A stretch of DNA of 64,000 nucleotides, taken from NCBI RefSeq assembly GCF_900143215.1, contig NZ_FRDM01000004.1, forward strand, positions 62,001 to 126,000, written 5' to 3'. This document shows positions 8,617-17,227 of this stretch, one piece after another. Source of the DNA: Geodermatophilus obscurus (GTDB lineage Bacteria; Actinomycetota; Actinomycetes; Mycobacteriales; Geodermatophilaceae). Below the pieces are notes generated by a model. That model was not told where the DNA came from and did no database searches. It saw nothing but the letters and a program-made list of their open reading frames with translations. Within the stretch, counting starts at the first letter, position 1; every line of letters begins with the position of its first letter. Position numbers and translations under genes: made by a program.

Positions 8617-10047
8617 TCAGCTGCGGGCGGCGCCGTAGCCGAGCAGGGCGGCCAGGCCCAGCGCGCTGCGGGGGGCGTAGGGCGCTCGCCACAGCCCGCC
8701 GTGCACCGCCGCGCAGGCCTCGTCCTGCCACGGCTGCTCGTGCGCGGGACCGCCGCCGGTGTGCAGGTCGTGCACCAGCAGAGCGGCCATGAGCACGTTG
8801 GACGTCGCCGGCTCGAACACCTCGACGCCGAACCGGTGCGCGCCTGCGTAGGCCGCCGCGAGGGCGCGGTTCTTGAGCACCGAGCGGGTGCGGGTCGGCG
8901 GCGCGACGTTCATCGACACCGTCGTCCCGGCGGCCCGGGCCACCGTCGCCCGCCACCGCTGCAGCCGCTTGGCCAGCGCGTAGTTCGGCCCCTGCTGGGC
9001 CACCAGGCTGTCGACGACGCCGGGGTCGCTGCCCGGCAGGTAGGCGCGCTGCAGCAGCCGCCCGGCCGACAGCGTCCGCAGCGGCCGGCCCAGCAGCTTC
9101 GCCGCACGTGACCGCCCGGCGTAGGCGCGCACCGACTGCGCCACCGCGTCCGGTGGGACGGCGAAGACGTCGGTCGGCGTGGCGAGGAAGGCCAGCGCGA
9201 CGTCGTCCCGGGCCGCGGCCAGCCGCACGGTGAGGGCGTCGACCGCCGTCGACACCCGCACGTTGGCGGCACCGTCGGCGTAGACGTAGTTGCCGAGCAC
9301 CGCTGGCCCCGGCAGGCCGGTCAGCCAGTCGGCGACGGCGGGCACCTCGGTGACCAGGTCCGCACCGCCGTCGGGGTACAGCAGCGTGCCGGCGCCGCGG
9401 CGGGCGGTGTCGAGCACCCGCTCCCACAGCTGCGGACGCGGCAGGTCGATCCCGGCCACCCGTGCGCCCCAGCGCAGCAGCGCGGTCAGCGGCCCCATCT
9501 CCGCACCTGCGCCGAGCACGACGACGGTGCTGCCGGGCAGCGCCAGCCACTCGGGGTGTGCGGCGACGGTGCGCACCGCCTCGGCGGCCGAGGGCTCGAC
9601 ACTGCCGCACTCGACCCACGTGTCCAGCCGCCGCAGCAGCGCGTCGCCGCGCAGCCGCTCACCGCGGAAGGGCAGCGACAGCTCCCGCTCGGGCTCGGCG
9701 GTGCCGGTGACCTCCGCCGTGGTGAGGACGCGGCCGGCCGGTGCGGCGACCAGGTCCCCCAGCGCGGTCTCCGCGCCGTCCGGGGCGGCCACCCGCATCC
9801 GCCGGTGCAGCGAGGCCAGGCCCGCATCGGCGATCGTCAGCGCCGCCTCCCGCGAGGCGAGCCCGGCCTCCACCAGCCGGCGGAAGTGCGGCAGGTAGCC
9901 GGCCCGCCAGTTCGTCTCCCGCTCGGCGGCGCCGGCACCGGGCGGGTCGACCGGCCGCAGCGCATCGGCGACGACCGCCCGGCCGAGGGCAGCGGTGCTG
10001 CGCCGGCCGTCCGGCCCGGCCGGGAAGACGACGCCGAGGTCCGCCAT
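8617..10047 (-). CDS. uncharacterised Rossmann-fold protein, coupled to leucyl aminopeptidase
   Basis: 476 residues. One clear motif, VVVLGAGAEMGPL (about residue 165), marks a nucleotide-binding Rossmann fold resembling NAD(P)-dependent reductases; the flanking ~160 N-terminal and ~300 C-terminal residues match no family I recognise. The ATG at 10047 shares one base with the stop of the aminopeptidase gene (TGATG), so the two are cotranscribed and probably coupled. Possible oxidoreductase; substrate unknown. Confidence 0.7.
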   Translation of the reverse strand: MADLGVVFPAGPDGRRSTAALGRAVVADALRPVDPPGAGAAERETNWRAGYLPHFRRLVEAGLASREAALTIADAGLASLHRRMRVAAPDGAETALGDLVAAPAGRVLTTAEVTGTAEPERELSLPFRGERLRGDALLRRLDTWVECGSVEPSAAEAVRTVAAHPEWLALPGSTVVVLGAGAEMGPLTALLRWGARVAGIDLPRPQLWERVLDTARRGAGTLLYPDGGADLVTEVPAVADWLTGLPGPAVLGNYVYADGAANVRVSTAVDALTVRLAAARDDVALAFLATPTDVFAVPPDAVAQSVRAYAGRSRAAKLLGRPLRTLSAGRLLQRAYLPGSDPGVVDSLVAQQGPNYALAKRLQRWRATVARAAGTTVSMNVAPPTRTRSVLKNRALAAAYAGAHRFGVEVFEPATSNVLMAALLVHDLHTGGGPAHEQPWQDEACAAVHGGLWRAPYAPRSALGLAALLGYGAARS

Positions 10048-11558
10048 CAGTCGACCAGCGACGACGCGTCGACCGGCGCGCCGGCCTCCAGCCAGCGCAG
10101 CAGGATCCGCGCGCCGAAGCCGGTGCCGCCCTTGACCACCTCGGCCTCGTCGGACCCGGCGCGGGCCGGCCCCGCGACGTCCAGGTGCGCCCACGGCAGG
10201 TCCCCGGCGAAGGGCCGCAGGAACAGCGCGGCGGTCGTGCCACCCGGGTTGCCCGGCGCGTTGTTCGCATCGGCCACGGCGCTGTCGAGCAGGTCGGCGT
10301 GCTCCTCGGCCAGCGGCATCCGCCACACCGGCTCGCCGGCGTGCCCGGCGGCGGTGCGCAGCGCGTCGGCCAGCCCGTCGCTGGTCGCGTACAGCCCCGC
10401 GGTCCGGGTGCCCAGGGCGACCTTCATCGCCCCGGTCAGCGTGGCGACGTCGACCAGCACGGTGGCGCCCAGCTCCAGCCGCCCCCACGCCAGCCCGTCG
10501 GCGAGCACCATGCGGCCCTCGGCGTCGGTGTTGAGCACCTCCGTCGTCCGGCCGCCGACGTGCCGCACCACGTCGGCCGGGCGGTAGGACGAGCCGGAGA
10601 CGGCGTTCTCCGCGGCCGGGACGACGGCGGTGACCGTCACCGGCAGCTCCAGCCGGGCCGCGGCGTCCAGCGCGGCCAGGACGGCGGCGCCGCCGGCCAT
10701 GTCGGTCTTCATCTCGCGCATGCCGGCGTTGGGCTTGATCGAGATGCCGCCGGTGTCGAAGGTGATCCCCTTGCCGACCAGCACGACGTGCCCGGCGCCG
10801 GCGCCCGGGGGGCGGGAGCTCGCCACGACCACCCGGGGCGGGCTGGCCGAACCGCTGCCCACGGCGAGCACGCCACCGAAGCCGCCGGCCCGCAGCTCCT
10901 CGGGGCCGAGCACGGTGACCGTCACGTGCGGCAGCCCGCCCAGCCGCTCGACGGCCCGGTCGGCCAGCCAGGCCGGGTCCTTGGTGTTGCTGGGGGTGTT
11001 GACCAGGTCCCGGGCCCAGGCGACCGCGGAGCCGGTGACCTCGCCGGCCCGCGCGGCGGTCGCGACCGCCGGGTCCGTGCCGTCGGCGACGACCACCGTG
11101 ACGGTCTGCAGCCGCGGCGGGTGGGGCGCCGAGGTCTCCCGGAAGCGGTAGCCGGCCAGCAGCGCGGCCTCGACGGCGACGCGGACCTCCTCCGCACCCG
11201 CGGGGGCGGCCGGCTCGTCCAGCGGCAGCACCAGCCGGCGCGCACCGTGCTCGGCGAGGGTCTGCGCGCGGCGGACGGCGGTGGCCACGTACCCGCGCAG
11301 GTCCGGCAGCGTCGCGTCGCCTATCCCGACGGCGACCACGCTGCGCGGCCGGCGGCCGGGGACCGGCAGGTTCGTGACGTTCCCGGGACGACCGGTGTTG
11401 CCGGTGTCGGCCAGCGCGCCGGCGAGCAGACCGGCGTCGACCGGTGCCCCCGCGGCGGTCAGCCACGCGGGCAGGGTGGCGCCGCTGCCGACCGGCACGG
11501 CCAGGACGTCGTCCTCGCCGAGCGCCGGGAGTTCGGTGCGGACCTCGACCCGCGGCAA
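10047..11558 (-). CDS. pepA: leucyl aminopeptidase (M17, PepA)
   Basis: Cytosolic M17 metallo-aminopeptidase that removes N-terminal residues from peptides; usually a hexamer with two metal ions per site. Seen: N-terminal M17 domain, then VGKGITFDTGGISIKP, DMAGGAAV and the signature NTDAEGRMVLADG. Length (503) is normal. The start is unusual: only TTG at 11558 fits the family N-terminus, since no in-frame ATG or GTG exists between it and the end of the upstream DUF3117 gene. That TTG is only 5 nt from a perfect 18-bp hairpin, leaving no room for a standard ribosome-binding site. Confidence 0.92.
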   Translation of the reverse strand: MPRVEVRTELPALGEDDVLAVPVGSGATLPAWLTAAGAPVDAGLLAGALADTGNTGRPGNVTNLPVPGRRPRSVVAVGIGDATLPDLRGYVATAVRRAQTLAEHGARRLVLPLDEPAAPAGAEEVRVAVEAALLAGYRFRETSAPHPPRLQTVTVVVADGTDPAVATAARAGEVTGSAVAWARDLVNTPSNTKDPAWLADRAVERLGGLPHVTVTVLGPEELRAGGFGGVLAVGSGSASPPRVVVASSRPPGAGAGHVVLVGKGITFDTGGISIKPNAGMREMKTDMAGGAAVLAALDAAARLELPVTVTAVVPAAENAVSGSSYRPADVVRHVGGRTTEVLNTDAEGRMVLADGLAWGRLELGATVLVDVATLTGAMKVALGTRTAGLYATSDGLADALRTAAGHAGEPVWRMPLAEEHADLLDSAVADANNAPGNPGGTTAALFLRPFAGDLPWAHLDVAGPARAGSDEAEVVKGGTGFGARILLRWLEAGAPVDASSLVD

Positions 11559-11562
11559 GGGC

Positions 11563-11603
11563 GCGGCCCCGGTCGCCGGCGTGCTGCCGGCGACCGGGGC
11601 CGC
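11563..11603 (-). terminator. perfect 18-bp hairpin between DUF3117 and pepA
   Basis: Arms 11563-11580 (GCGGCCCCGGTCGCCGGC) and 11586-11603 are exact complements with a 5-nt loop. It sits between the DUF3117 stop (11648) and the pepA start (11558), reading leftward. It could terminate or attenuate the DUF3117 transcript; its closeness to the pepA start suggests it may also limit pepA translation. Confidence 0.7.
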
Positions 11604-11647
11604 GTCGTCCTGCGCGGGGCTGCCCGGGGGCAGGCTCGCGGCGGTGT

Positions 11648-11815
11648 TCAGCTGGTCGCGCCCTTCAGGGCCTCGGAGAGGGCCGCGGCCTCGTCGGGCG
11701 ACAGCTCGACGACGAGACGGCCGCCGCCTTCGAGCGGAACGCGCATGACCAGGCCGCGCCCTTCCTTGGTGACCTCGAGGGGACCTTCACCCGTGCGCGG
11801 CTTCATGGCCGCCAT
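11648..11815 (-). CDS. DUF3117 family protein
   Basis: 55-residue soluble protein beginning MAAMKPRTGEGPLEVTKEG, the conserved opening of DUF3117, a small actinobacterial family of unknown function. ATG 11815 is preceded by GGAGG at good spacing. The body contains alternating hydrophobic strands (LVMRVPLEGGGRLVVEL) and an acidic C-terminal helix. In mycobacteria the homologue lies next to a 3-methyladenine glycosylase gene (from memory); here that gene follows after the repeat array. Confidence 0.88.
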   Translation of the reverse strand: MAAMKPRTGEGPLEVTKEGRGLVMRVPLEGGGRLVVELSPDEAAALSEALKGATS

Positions 11816-11932
11816 GCGTGCCTCCTTCGTCGGCCGTGCGCAGCCCGGAGGCTGCGCACGGCGTCGTCGATGCTGTGCGCTCCGCTCACATGATCCCGTA
11901 TCCCCGGCGCAGGTCCAACCCGAGTAGGAGGA

Positions 11933-12125
11933 CCACCCTTCCCCCCACGCCTCGCACGCTCGGCGCGGGCCCCTGAAGGGTGGCCGTTCCAGCACCTCAC
12001 CGAGCTCGGGCCGGGGCCCTGCAGGAGGGCCGTTCCAGCACCTCACCACGCTCGGCGCGGGCCCCTGAAGGGTGGCCGTTCCAGCACGTCACCGAGCTCG
12101 GCGCGGGCCCTGGAGGGTGGCCGTC
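11933..12125. repeat. tandem array of ~46-bp hairpin repeats
   Basis: Fills the gap between DUF3117 and the tag gene. The tract GGCCGTTCCAGCAC recurs at 11982, 12028 and 12074, with a decayed fourth copy at 12119, giving a 46-bp period. Between them the core GCTCGGCGCGGGCCCCTG is repeated with variation. The first unit has clear pairing arms, CCACCCTTC (11933-11941) and GAAGGGTGG (11975-11983). It ends exactly at the stop codon of the glycosylase gene (12126, minus strand). Same superfamily as the elements at 24.1, 39.1, 56.2, 57.05 and 61.4 kb. No coding potential is credible here. Confidence 0.85.
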
Positions 12126-12695
12126 TCACGGGGTCGCGCGGAAGCAGGTCGCCACGTGGTCGTCGACCATCCCGGTGGCCTGCATGAGGGCGTAGGCGGT
12201 CGTCGGGCCGACGAAGACGAAGCCGCGACGCTTGAGCTCGCGGGCCATCGCGGTCGACTCCGGACTGGTCGCCGGGACGTCGGCGAGGGTGGCCGGGCGG
12301 GGGCGCGGGGTCGTCGGCGCGAAGGACCACAGCAGCGCCGAGAGCCCCTCGGGGACCCGCTGCGCGGCGCGGGCGTTGCCGATGGCGGCGGCGATCTTGG
12401 CGCGGTTGCGGACGATGCCGGCGTCGGCGAGCAGCCGCGCCTCGTCGTCCGGGCCGAACTCGGCCACCGCGTCGATCGAGAAGCCGGCGAAGGCCGCCCG
12501 GAACGCCGGGCGCTTGCGCAGGATGGTGAGCCAGGACAGTCCCGACTGGAACGCCTCGAGCGTGAGCCGCTCGAAGAGGGCGTCGTCGCCGTGCAGCGGC
12601 GTCCCCCACTCCTCGTCGTGGTAGGCCACGTACTCCGGCGCGCTGTCCCCCCACGCACACCTGACCAGCTCCGCACAGCGGGTGCGCTCGTCCAC
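12126..12695 (-). CDS. tag: DNA-3-methyladenine glycosylase I
   Basis: 189-residue base-excision enzyme that removes 3-methyladenine. Seen: N-terminal RCAWG and YHDEEWG motifs of the Tag family with conserved Cys/His zinc-ligand candidates, the helical core with FQSGLSWLTILRKR, and C-terminal VDDHVATCF. Start is GTG 12695; a TAGGTT hexamer (12703-12708) sits 7 nt upstream, suggesting a leaderless transcript. Its 3' end abuts the 46-bp repeat array. Confidence 0.92.
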   Translation of the reverse strand: MDERTRCAELVRCAWGDSAPEYVAYHDEEWGTPLHGDDALFERLTLEAFQSGLSWLTILRKRPAFRAAFAGFSIDAVAEFGPDDEARLLADAGIVRNRAKIAAAIGNARAAQRVPEGLSALLWSFAPTTPRPRPATLADVPATSPESTAMARELKRRGFVFVGPTTAYALMQATGMVDDHVATCFRATP

Positions 12696-12702
12696 GCCCG
12701 GC

Positions 12703-12708
12703 AACCTA
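12703..12708 (-). promoter_or_regulatory. -10-like hexamer of tag (leaderless pattern)
   Basis: TAGGTT on the minus strand, 7 nt before GTG 12695. No ribosome-binding site fits between it and the start codon. Confidence 0.5.
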
Positions 12709-12730
12709 GCCACCGCCGGTGACAGCGGGG

Positions 12731-15700
12731 TCAGCCCAGCCCCACGCCCACGGCCCCGGTCAGCAAGTCCTTGGTGTAGACGTCGCGCAGCCGGTTGACG
12801 TCGGCGGCGGTCAGCGGCTGTGACGTCGTCACCAGCACCCGGTCGCCGGTGATCGCCAGCACCCGCCCGTACTCGGCCGGCGTGATCGCGCCGGGAGGGC
12901 CGGCGGTGGGCCGCCCGGAGGCGTCCGCGGTGACCAGCACCAGCGGCCCGGGGACGCCCCCGTCGAGGTCGCGCCGGTAGTGGTCGGTGTGCCCGTTCGT
13001 GTCGGCCGGCAGCACCGCCGCGGCGGTGGAGAAGAAGGCGTGGCGGCCGGTCGGGTCGAGCTCGACCTGGTGCTCCCACACCGTCGTCTGCCCGGTGCCC
13101 AGGGGCACGACGGCCCCGGTGCCGGTGTCCACCCGGTAGGCCAGCCCGGTCGGCCAGGTCTGCGCCGGGAAGGCCGTGGTGACCCGGTTGCTGGTGACCA
13201 GGGCGACGTAGCGCCCGTCGTCGCTGACCGCCAGGTCGCCGGTGTCGCGGTGGACCGCGAAGGGCAGGGTCCGGCCGGTGGAGGTGGTCACCTGCGAGAC
13301 CACCCGGAGCTCCCCTGTGCCCGCCCCGGACAGCGTCTTGCGGTGGGCGATCACGCCGGAGGCGCTGTCGGCACCGAAGACGGCGAACCGGCCGTCCGGG
13401 GTCAGCGCCAGGGCCGGACCCATGGCCGGGCCGCTGAGCTCGCCGCCGGTGGTGGTCGTGGAGACCCGGGTGACCGTGCCGTCGGAGAGCCGCTTGGCGA
13501 AGACGTCGACCCGGTTGTTGGTGTCGCCGGGGACCAGGTCCGCCCGCGCCGAGTGGAAGAGCACCAGGTCGCCGTCGCCGGACACCGCCACCGACGGGGC
13601 GGTGGTGTAGACCGACGCCGCGGGCTGCAGCAGGGTGCCGGCCACCGACGGGGAGGCGGTGCCACGCTGCGGTGCGCTCACCAGCGCCCAGCTGCGGGCG
13701 CCGACGTCGTAGCGGTAGACGTCGGCCAGCCCGTTGGTGTCGCCCGGGTCCAGGGCCGCGGTCGTGGCCAGGACGACGTAGCGCCCGTCGTCGCTGACCG
13801 CCGGGACGCTGGTGTTGGTCGCGTCGCCCGCGCCGGTGGTGGTGGCCGGCAGCGGGGCGATCCGCGTGCGGGTGCCGGCGGTGCGGTCGACGACGTACAG
13901 CTCGTAGGCGGTGTTGGTGTCCGACGACTCGAGGCGGGCGCGGGTGCCGACGACGACGAACCGGCCGTCGCCGCTCGCGGCCACGCCGCCGCTCTCCCCC
14001 GCCCCCTCGACCGGGACGACGGCGTAGACCGGGGTCACCGACACCGCGGCGGATCGCGCCGAGACGTTGCCGCCGGCGTCGACCGCCACGACGGTGAACG
14101 CGTACGTCGTGTCGTTGGCCAGCCCGGTCACCGTTCCCGAGGTCCCCGGCGCCGGCACGGTGACGACGGTGCTGCCGTCGGCGTCCAGCACCCGGTGCTC
14201 GGCGACGTCGACGCCTCCGGCGTCCCAGCCCAGCACCGCCTGCCGGTCGCCCGAGGTGGCCGTCACGCCGGTCGGGGCGGGCGGCGGGGTGAGGTCGGTC
14301 GGGGTGGCGTCCGCGGTCGCGGGATCGGAGCGGTTGCCGTGGGTGTCCACCACGACCAGCGCGTAGGCGTACCTGCGGTCGTTGACCAGCCCGGGGTCGA
14401 GGTGCGTCGGCCCGGCCGGGGTCGCGATCTGCACGCCGTCGCGCAGCAGCACGTAGCCGCCCAGGTCGGGCTCGGTACTCGCCGTCCAGGAGAGCGTGAC
14501 CTGCCCGTCGCCGCGGACGGCGGTGAACCCGGCCGGCGCCGCCGGCGCGGTGAGGTCGGTCGGGGTGGCGCTCACCGACACGGAGCCGGAGCGGTTGCCG
14601 GAGGTGTCCACCGACACCAGCGCGTAGCCGTACGTGCGGTCGTTGACCAGCCCCGCATCGGTGTACGACGTCACGCCGGTCACGGTGGCGACCTCGACGC
14701 CGTCGCGCAGCACCCGGAAGGAGGCCACGTCGGCCTCGGGGTTCGCCGTCCAGGACAGCTCGACGAGCCCGTCGCCGCGGACGGCGGTGAACCCGGCCGG
14801 CACGGCCGGAGGCGTGAGGTCGGTGGGCTCCGCCGCCGCGGCACCGGACGGCCCCGAGACGTTGCCGGAGGTGTCGACGGCGACCAGCGCGTAGGAGTAC
14901 GTCGTGTCGTTGACGACGCCGGTGTCGGTGTACGTCGTGCCGGGAACGGTCGCGATCCGCGCGCCGTCGCGCAGCACCACGTAGCCGGCCAGGTCGGGGT
15001 CGTCGTTCGCCGTCCAGGTGAGGGTGACCCGCCCGTCGCCGGCGGTGGCGACCAGCCCGGTGGGGGCGGCCGGCGCGAGGCGGTCGGCGGCGGGCACCTC
15101 CGCCGTGGCGGAGGGGGCCGACCGGTTGCCGGAGGTGTCGACGGCGACAACCGCGTAGCTGTGGGCGGCGTCGTCGGCCAGGTGGTCGACGTAGCTCGTC
15201 CCCGGGACGCTCGCGACCTCCGTGCCGTCGCGCAGGAGTACGTAGCCGGCGAGGTCGGGCTCGGTGTTCGTCGTCCAGGAGAGGCTGACCCGGCCACCGC
15301 CGTCGACCGCGGTCACCCCGGTCGGGACGACCGGTGCGGTGAGGTCGGTCGGCCTGGCCGACGCCGTCGCGGCGTCGGAGGCGTTGCCGGAGGTGTCGAC
15401 GGCGACCAGCGCGTAGGTGTACGTCGTGTCGTTGACGACGGTGGTGTCGCTGTAGGCGGTCCCGGTTCCCGTGGTGAGGACGGCGCCGTCGCGCAGCACC
15501 CGGTAGCCGGCGACGTCGGGCTCGCCGTTCGCCGTCCAGGAGAGGTCGACCCGCCCGTCGCCGCGGGTGGCGGTGAAGCCGGGCGGCGGGGCCGGGGCGG
15601 CGCGGTCGGCCGGCGTCGCGCGCACCGTCTCCGACGGCGCCGAGGCGTTGTCGTGGGTGTCGACGGCGACGACCGCGTAGGCGTAGGTGGTGTCGTTGAC

Positions 15701-17110
15701 GACGGCGGTGTCGGTGTAGGCGGTCGCGTCGGTCACGGTGGCGAGGACGGCGCCGTCGCGCAGCACCCGGTAGGAGGCGAGGTCGGTCTCGGGACCCGCC
15801 GCCCAGGAGAGATCGACCCGCCGGTCGCCGGCGGTGGCGGCCAGGCCGGTGGGCGGCGCCGGGGGGTCGAGCTCGTGCGGGGTCGCGGTGACGGCGGCCG
15901 ACGAGATCGACCGGTTGCCGTGGGTGTCCACCGCGGCCAGCGTGTAGCGGTAGGTGGTGTCGTTGACCAGCGCGGTGTCGGTGTGGGTGGTCGCACCGGT
16001 CACCACCGCGACCTCGACGCCGTCGCGCAGCACCCGGTAGGAGGCCAGGTCGGGCTCGGGGCCCGCCGCCCAGGAGAGGGTGACCTGCCCGTCGCCGCGG
16101 ACGGCGGTCAGGCCGGTCGGCGCGGCCGGCGGGGTGAGGTCGGTGGGCGTGACCTGGACCGCGGCCGAGGGCGCCGACCGGTTCCCGTGGCCGTCGACGG
16201 CGACCAGCGTGTACGTGTACGTCCGGTCGTTGACCAGCCCGGGGTCCAGGTACGCCGTGCCGGGGACCGTGGCGACCTCGACGCCGTCGCGCAGCACCCG
16301 GTAGGAGGCCAGGTCGGGCTCGGGGCCCGCCGCCCAGGACAGGCCGGCCCGGCCGTCCCCCCGGCCGCCGACGAGGCCGGTCGGCGGCGCAGGCGGGGTG
16401 AGGTCGGTCGGGGTCGCGCTGACCGACGGCACCGAGGAGGCCGACCAGTTCCCCGAGGTGTCGTTCGTCTGCACCGTGTAGACGTAGGTGCGGTCGTTGA
16501 CCAGGGCGGTGTCGGTGAAGGTGGTGCCGGTGGTCGTCGCGACCTCCACGCCGTCGCGGAACACGCGGTACCCGTCCACGTCGTAGTCACCGCTGTTGGC
16601 CGTCCAGGACAGCGTGACCCGGCCGTCGCCACGAGCGGCGCCCACCCCGGTGGGGGCGGCCGGTGCGACGGTGTCCCGCGGCGTGCCGCCAGCGGGGGCG
16701 CTGGCCTGGCCCACGTACGTGCGCGGGACGAAGAGGACGACCTGCGTCGTCACGGTCCGGACGGTGACCGTGTACTGCCGACCGTTCACCAGCCCGGTCA
16801 GGGTCGCGGTCCTGGTGGTGGCGTTCGTCGTGACCTGCGGCTCGGTCCCTGCGTCCAGGAAGACCTGGTACCCGCTCGTGGCGGTCTCGGTCGACGCGGT
16901 CCAGGAGACGACCAGGGCCCGGTCGGCACCGGTCACCACGACGCTCGCCGGCGGCGCCGGGTCCTGGGTGCTCACGGTGTCCAGCCGCGGCGAGGGCGGC
17001 GTCTGCCCGCACAGGGCCACGGTGAGCACCGCGAGGACGACGGCCGACAGCCGCAGCAGCCCGCCACGGGGACGCCGGACAGCCCGCTGAGCAGCGCCGC
17101 CGTCCCGCAT
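12731..17110 (-). CDS. secreted multi-fibronectin-III protein with C-terminal beta-propeller
   Basis: 1459-residue exported protein. Signal peptide about 1-36 (basic start, hydrophobic core, no clear lipobox). Then about eleven fibronectin type III domains of ~88 residues (about 48-1030), most with the units GDGRVTLSWTA, YRVLRDGVEVATV and YTYALVAVDTSGNRS. The last ~430 residues look like a TolB/PD40-type propeller with SDDGRYVVL blades and five copies of a PGDTNGxxDVY-like acidic motif (for example PGDTNGLADVY, PGDTNNRVDVF, PADTNGHTDHY) that could bind calcium. No LPxTG anchor or catalytic domain is visible. Likely a surface or matrix adhesin; ligand unknown. The near-identical FN3 units explain long spurious frames on the other strand. 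Confidence 0.88.
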   Translation of the reverse strand: MRDGGAAQRAVRRPRGGLLRLSAVVLAVLTVALCGQTPPSPRLDTVSTQDPAPPASVVVTGADRALVVSWTASTETATSGYQVFLDAGTEPQVTTNATTRTATLTGLVNGRQYTVTVRTVTTQVVLFVPRTYVGQASAPAGGTPRDTVAPAAPTGVGAARGDGRVTLSWTANSGDYDVDGYRVFRDGVEVATTTGTTFTDTALVNDRTYVYTVQTNDTSGNWSASSVPSVSATPTDLTPPAPPTGLVGGRGDGRAGLSWAAGPEPDLASYRVLRDGVEVATVPGTAYLDPGLVNDRTYTYTLVAVDGHGNRSAPSAAVQVTPTDLTPPAAPTGLTAVRGDGQVTLSWAAGPEPDLASYRVLRDGVEVAVVTGATTHTDTALVNDTTYRYTLAAVDTHGNRSISSAAVTATPHELDPPAPPTGLAATAGDRRVDLSWAAGPETDLASYRVLRDGAVLATVTDATAYTDTAVVNDTTYAYAVVAVDTHDNASAPSETVRATPADRAAPAPPPGFTATRGDGRVDLSWTANGEPDVAGYRVLRDGAVLTTGTGTAYSDTTVVNDTTYTYALVAVDTSGNASDAATASARPTDLTAPVVPTGVTAVDGGGRVSLSWTTNTEPDLAGYVLLRDGTEVASVPGTSYVDHLADDAAHSYAVVAVDTSGNRSAPSATAEVPAADRLAPAAPTGLVATAGDGRVTLTWTANDDPDLAGYVVLRDGARIATVPGTTYTDTGVVNDTTYSYALVAVDTSGNVSGPSGAAAAEPTDLTPPAVPAGFTAVRGDGLVELSWTANPEADVASFRVLRDGVEVATVTGVTSYTDAGLVNDRTYGYALVSVDTSGNRSGSVSVSATPTDLTAPAAPAGFTAVRGDGQVTLSWTASTEPDLGGYVLLRDGVQIATPAGPTHLDPGLVNDRRYAYALVVVDTHGNRSDPATADATPTDLTPPPAPTGVTATSGDRQAVLGWDAGGVDVAEHRVLDADGSTVVTVPAPGTSGTVTGLANDTTYAFTVVAVDAGGNVSARSAAVSVTPVYAVVPVEGAGESGGVAASGDGRFVVVGTRARLESSDTNTAYELYVVDRTAGTRTRIAPLPATTTGAGDATNTSVPAVSDDGRYVVLATTAALDPGDTNGLADVYRYDVGARSWALVSAPQRGTASPSVAGTLLQPAASVYTTAPSVAVSGDGDLVLFHSARADLVPGDTNNRVDVFAKRLSDGTVTRVSTTTTGGELSGPAMGPALALTPDGRFAVFGADSASGVIAHRKTLSGAGTGELRVVSQVTTSTGRTLPFAVHRDTGDLAVSDDGRYVALVTSNRVTTAFPAQTWPTGLAYRVDTGTGAVVPLGTGQTTVWEHQVELDPTGRHAFFSTAAAVLPADTNGHTDHYRRDLDGGVPGPLVLVTADASGRPTAGPPGAITPAEYGRVLAITGDRVLVTTSQPLTAADVNRLRDVYTKDLLTGAVGVGLG

Positions 17111-17227
17111 CTGTCAGGTTCCTCCCGCCGGAGGCGCCCGCGGACCGGCGGGTGCCGGAGTCGTCCTCGACACGCACCGCGCCGTTGCTTGAGCCGGGCC
17201 CGACGACAGCCCACCCGGACGAGGGAC

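Noticed and set aside
11933-12125. CRISPR array at the 46-bp repeats
   Set aside because: Repeat units have no unique spacers between them and no cas genes occur; units are contiguous hairpin repeats.
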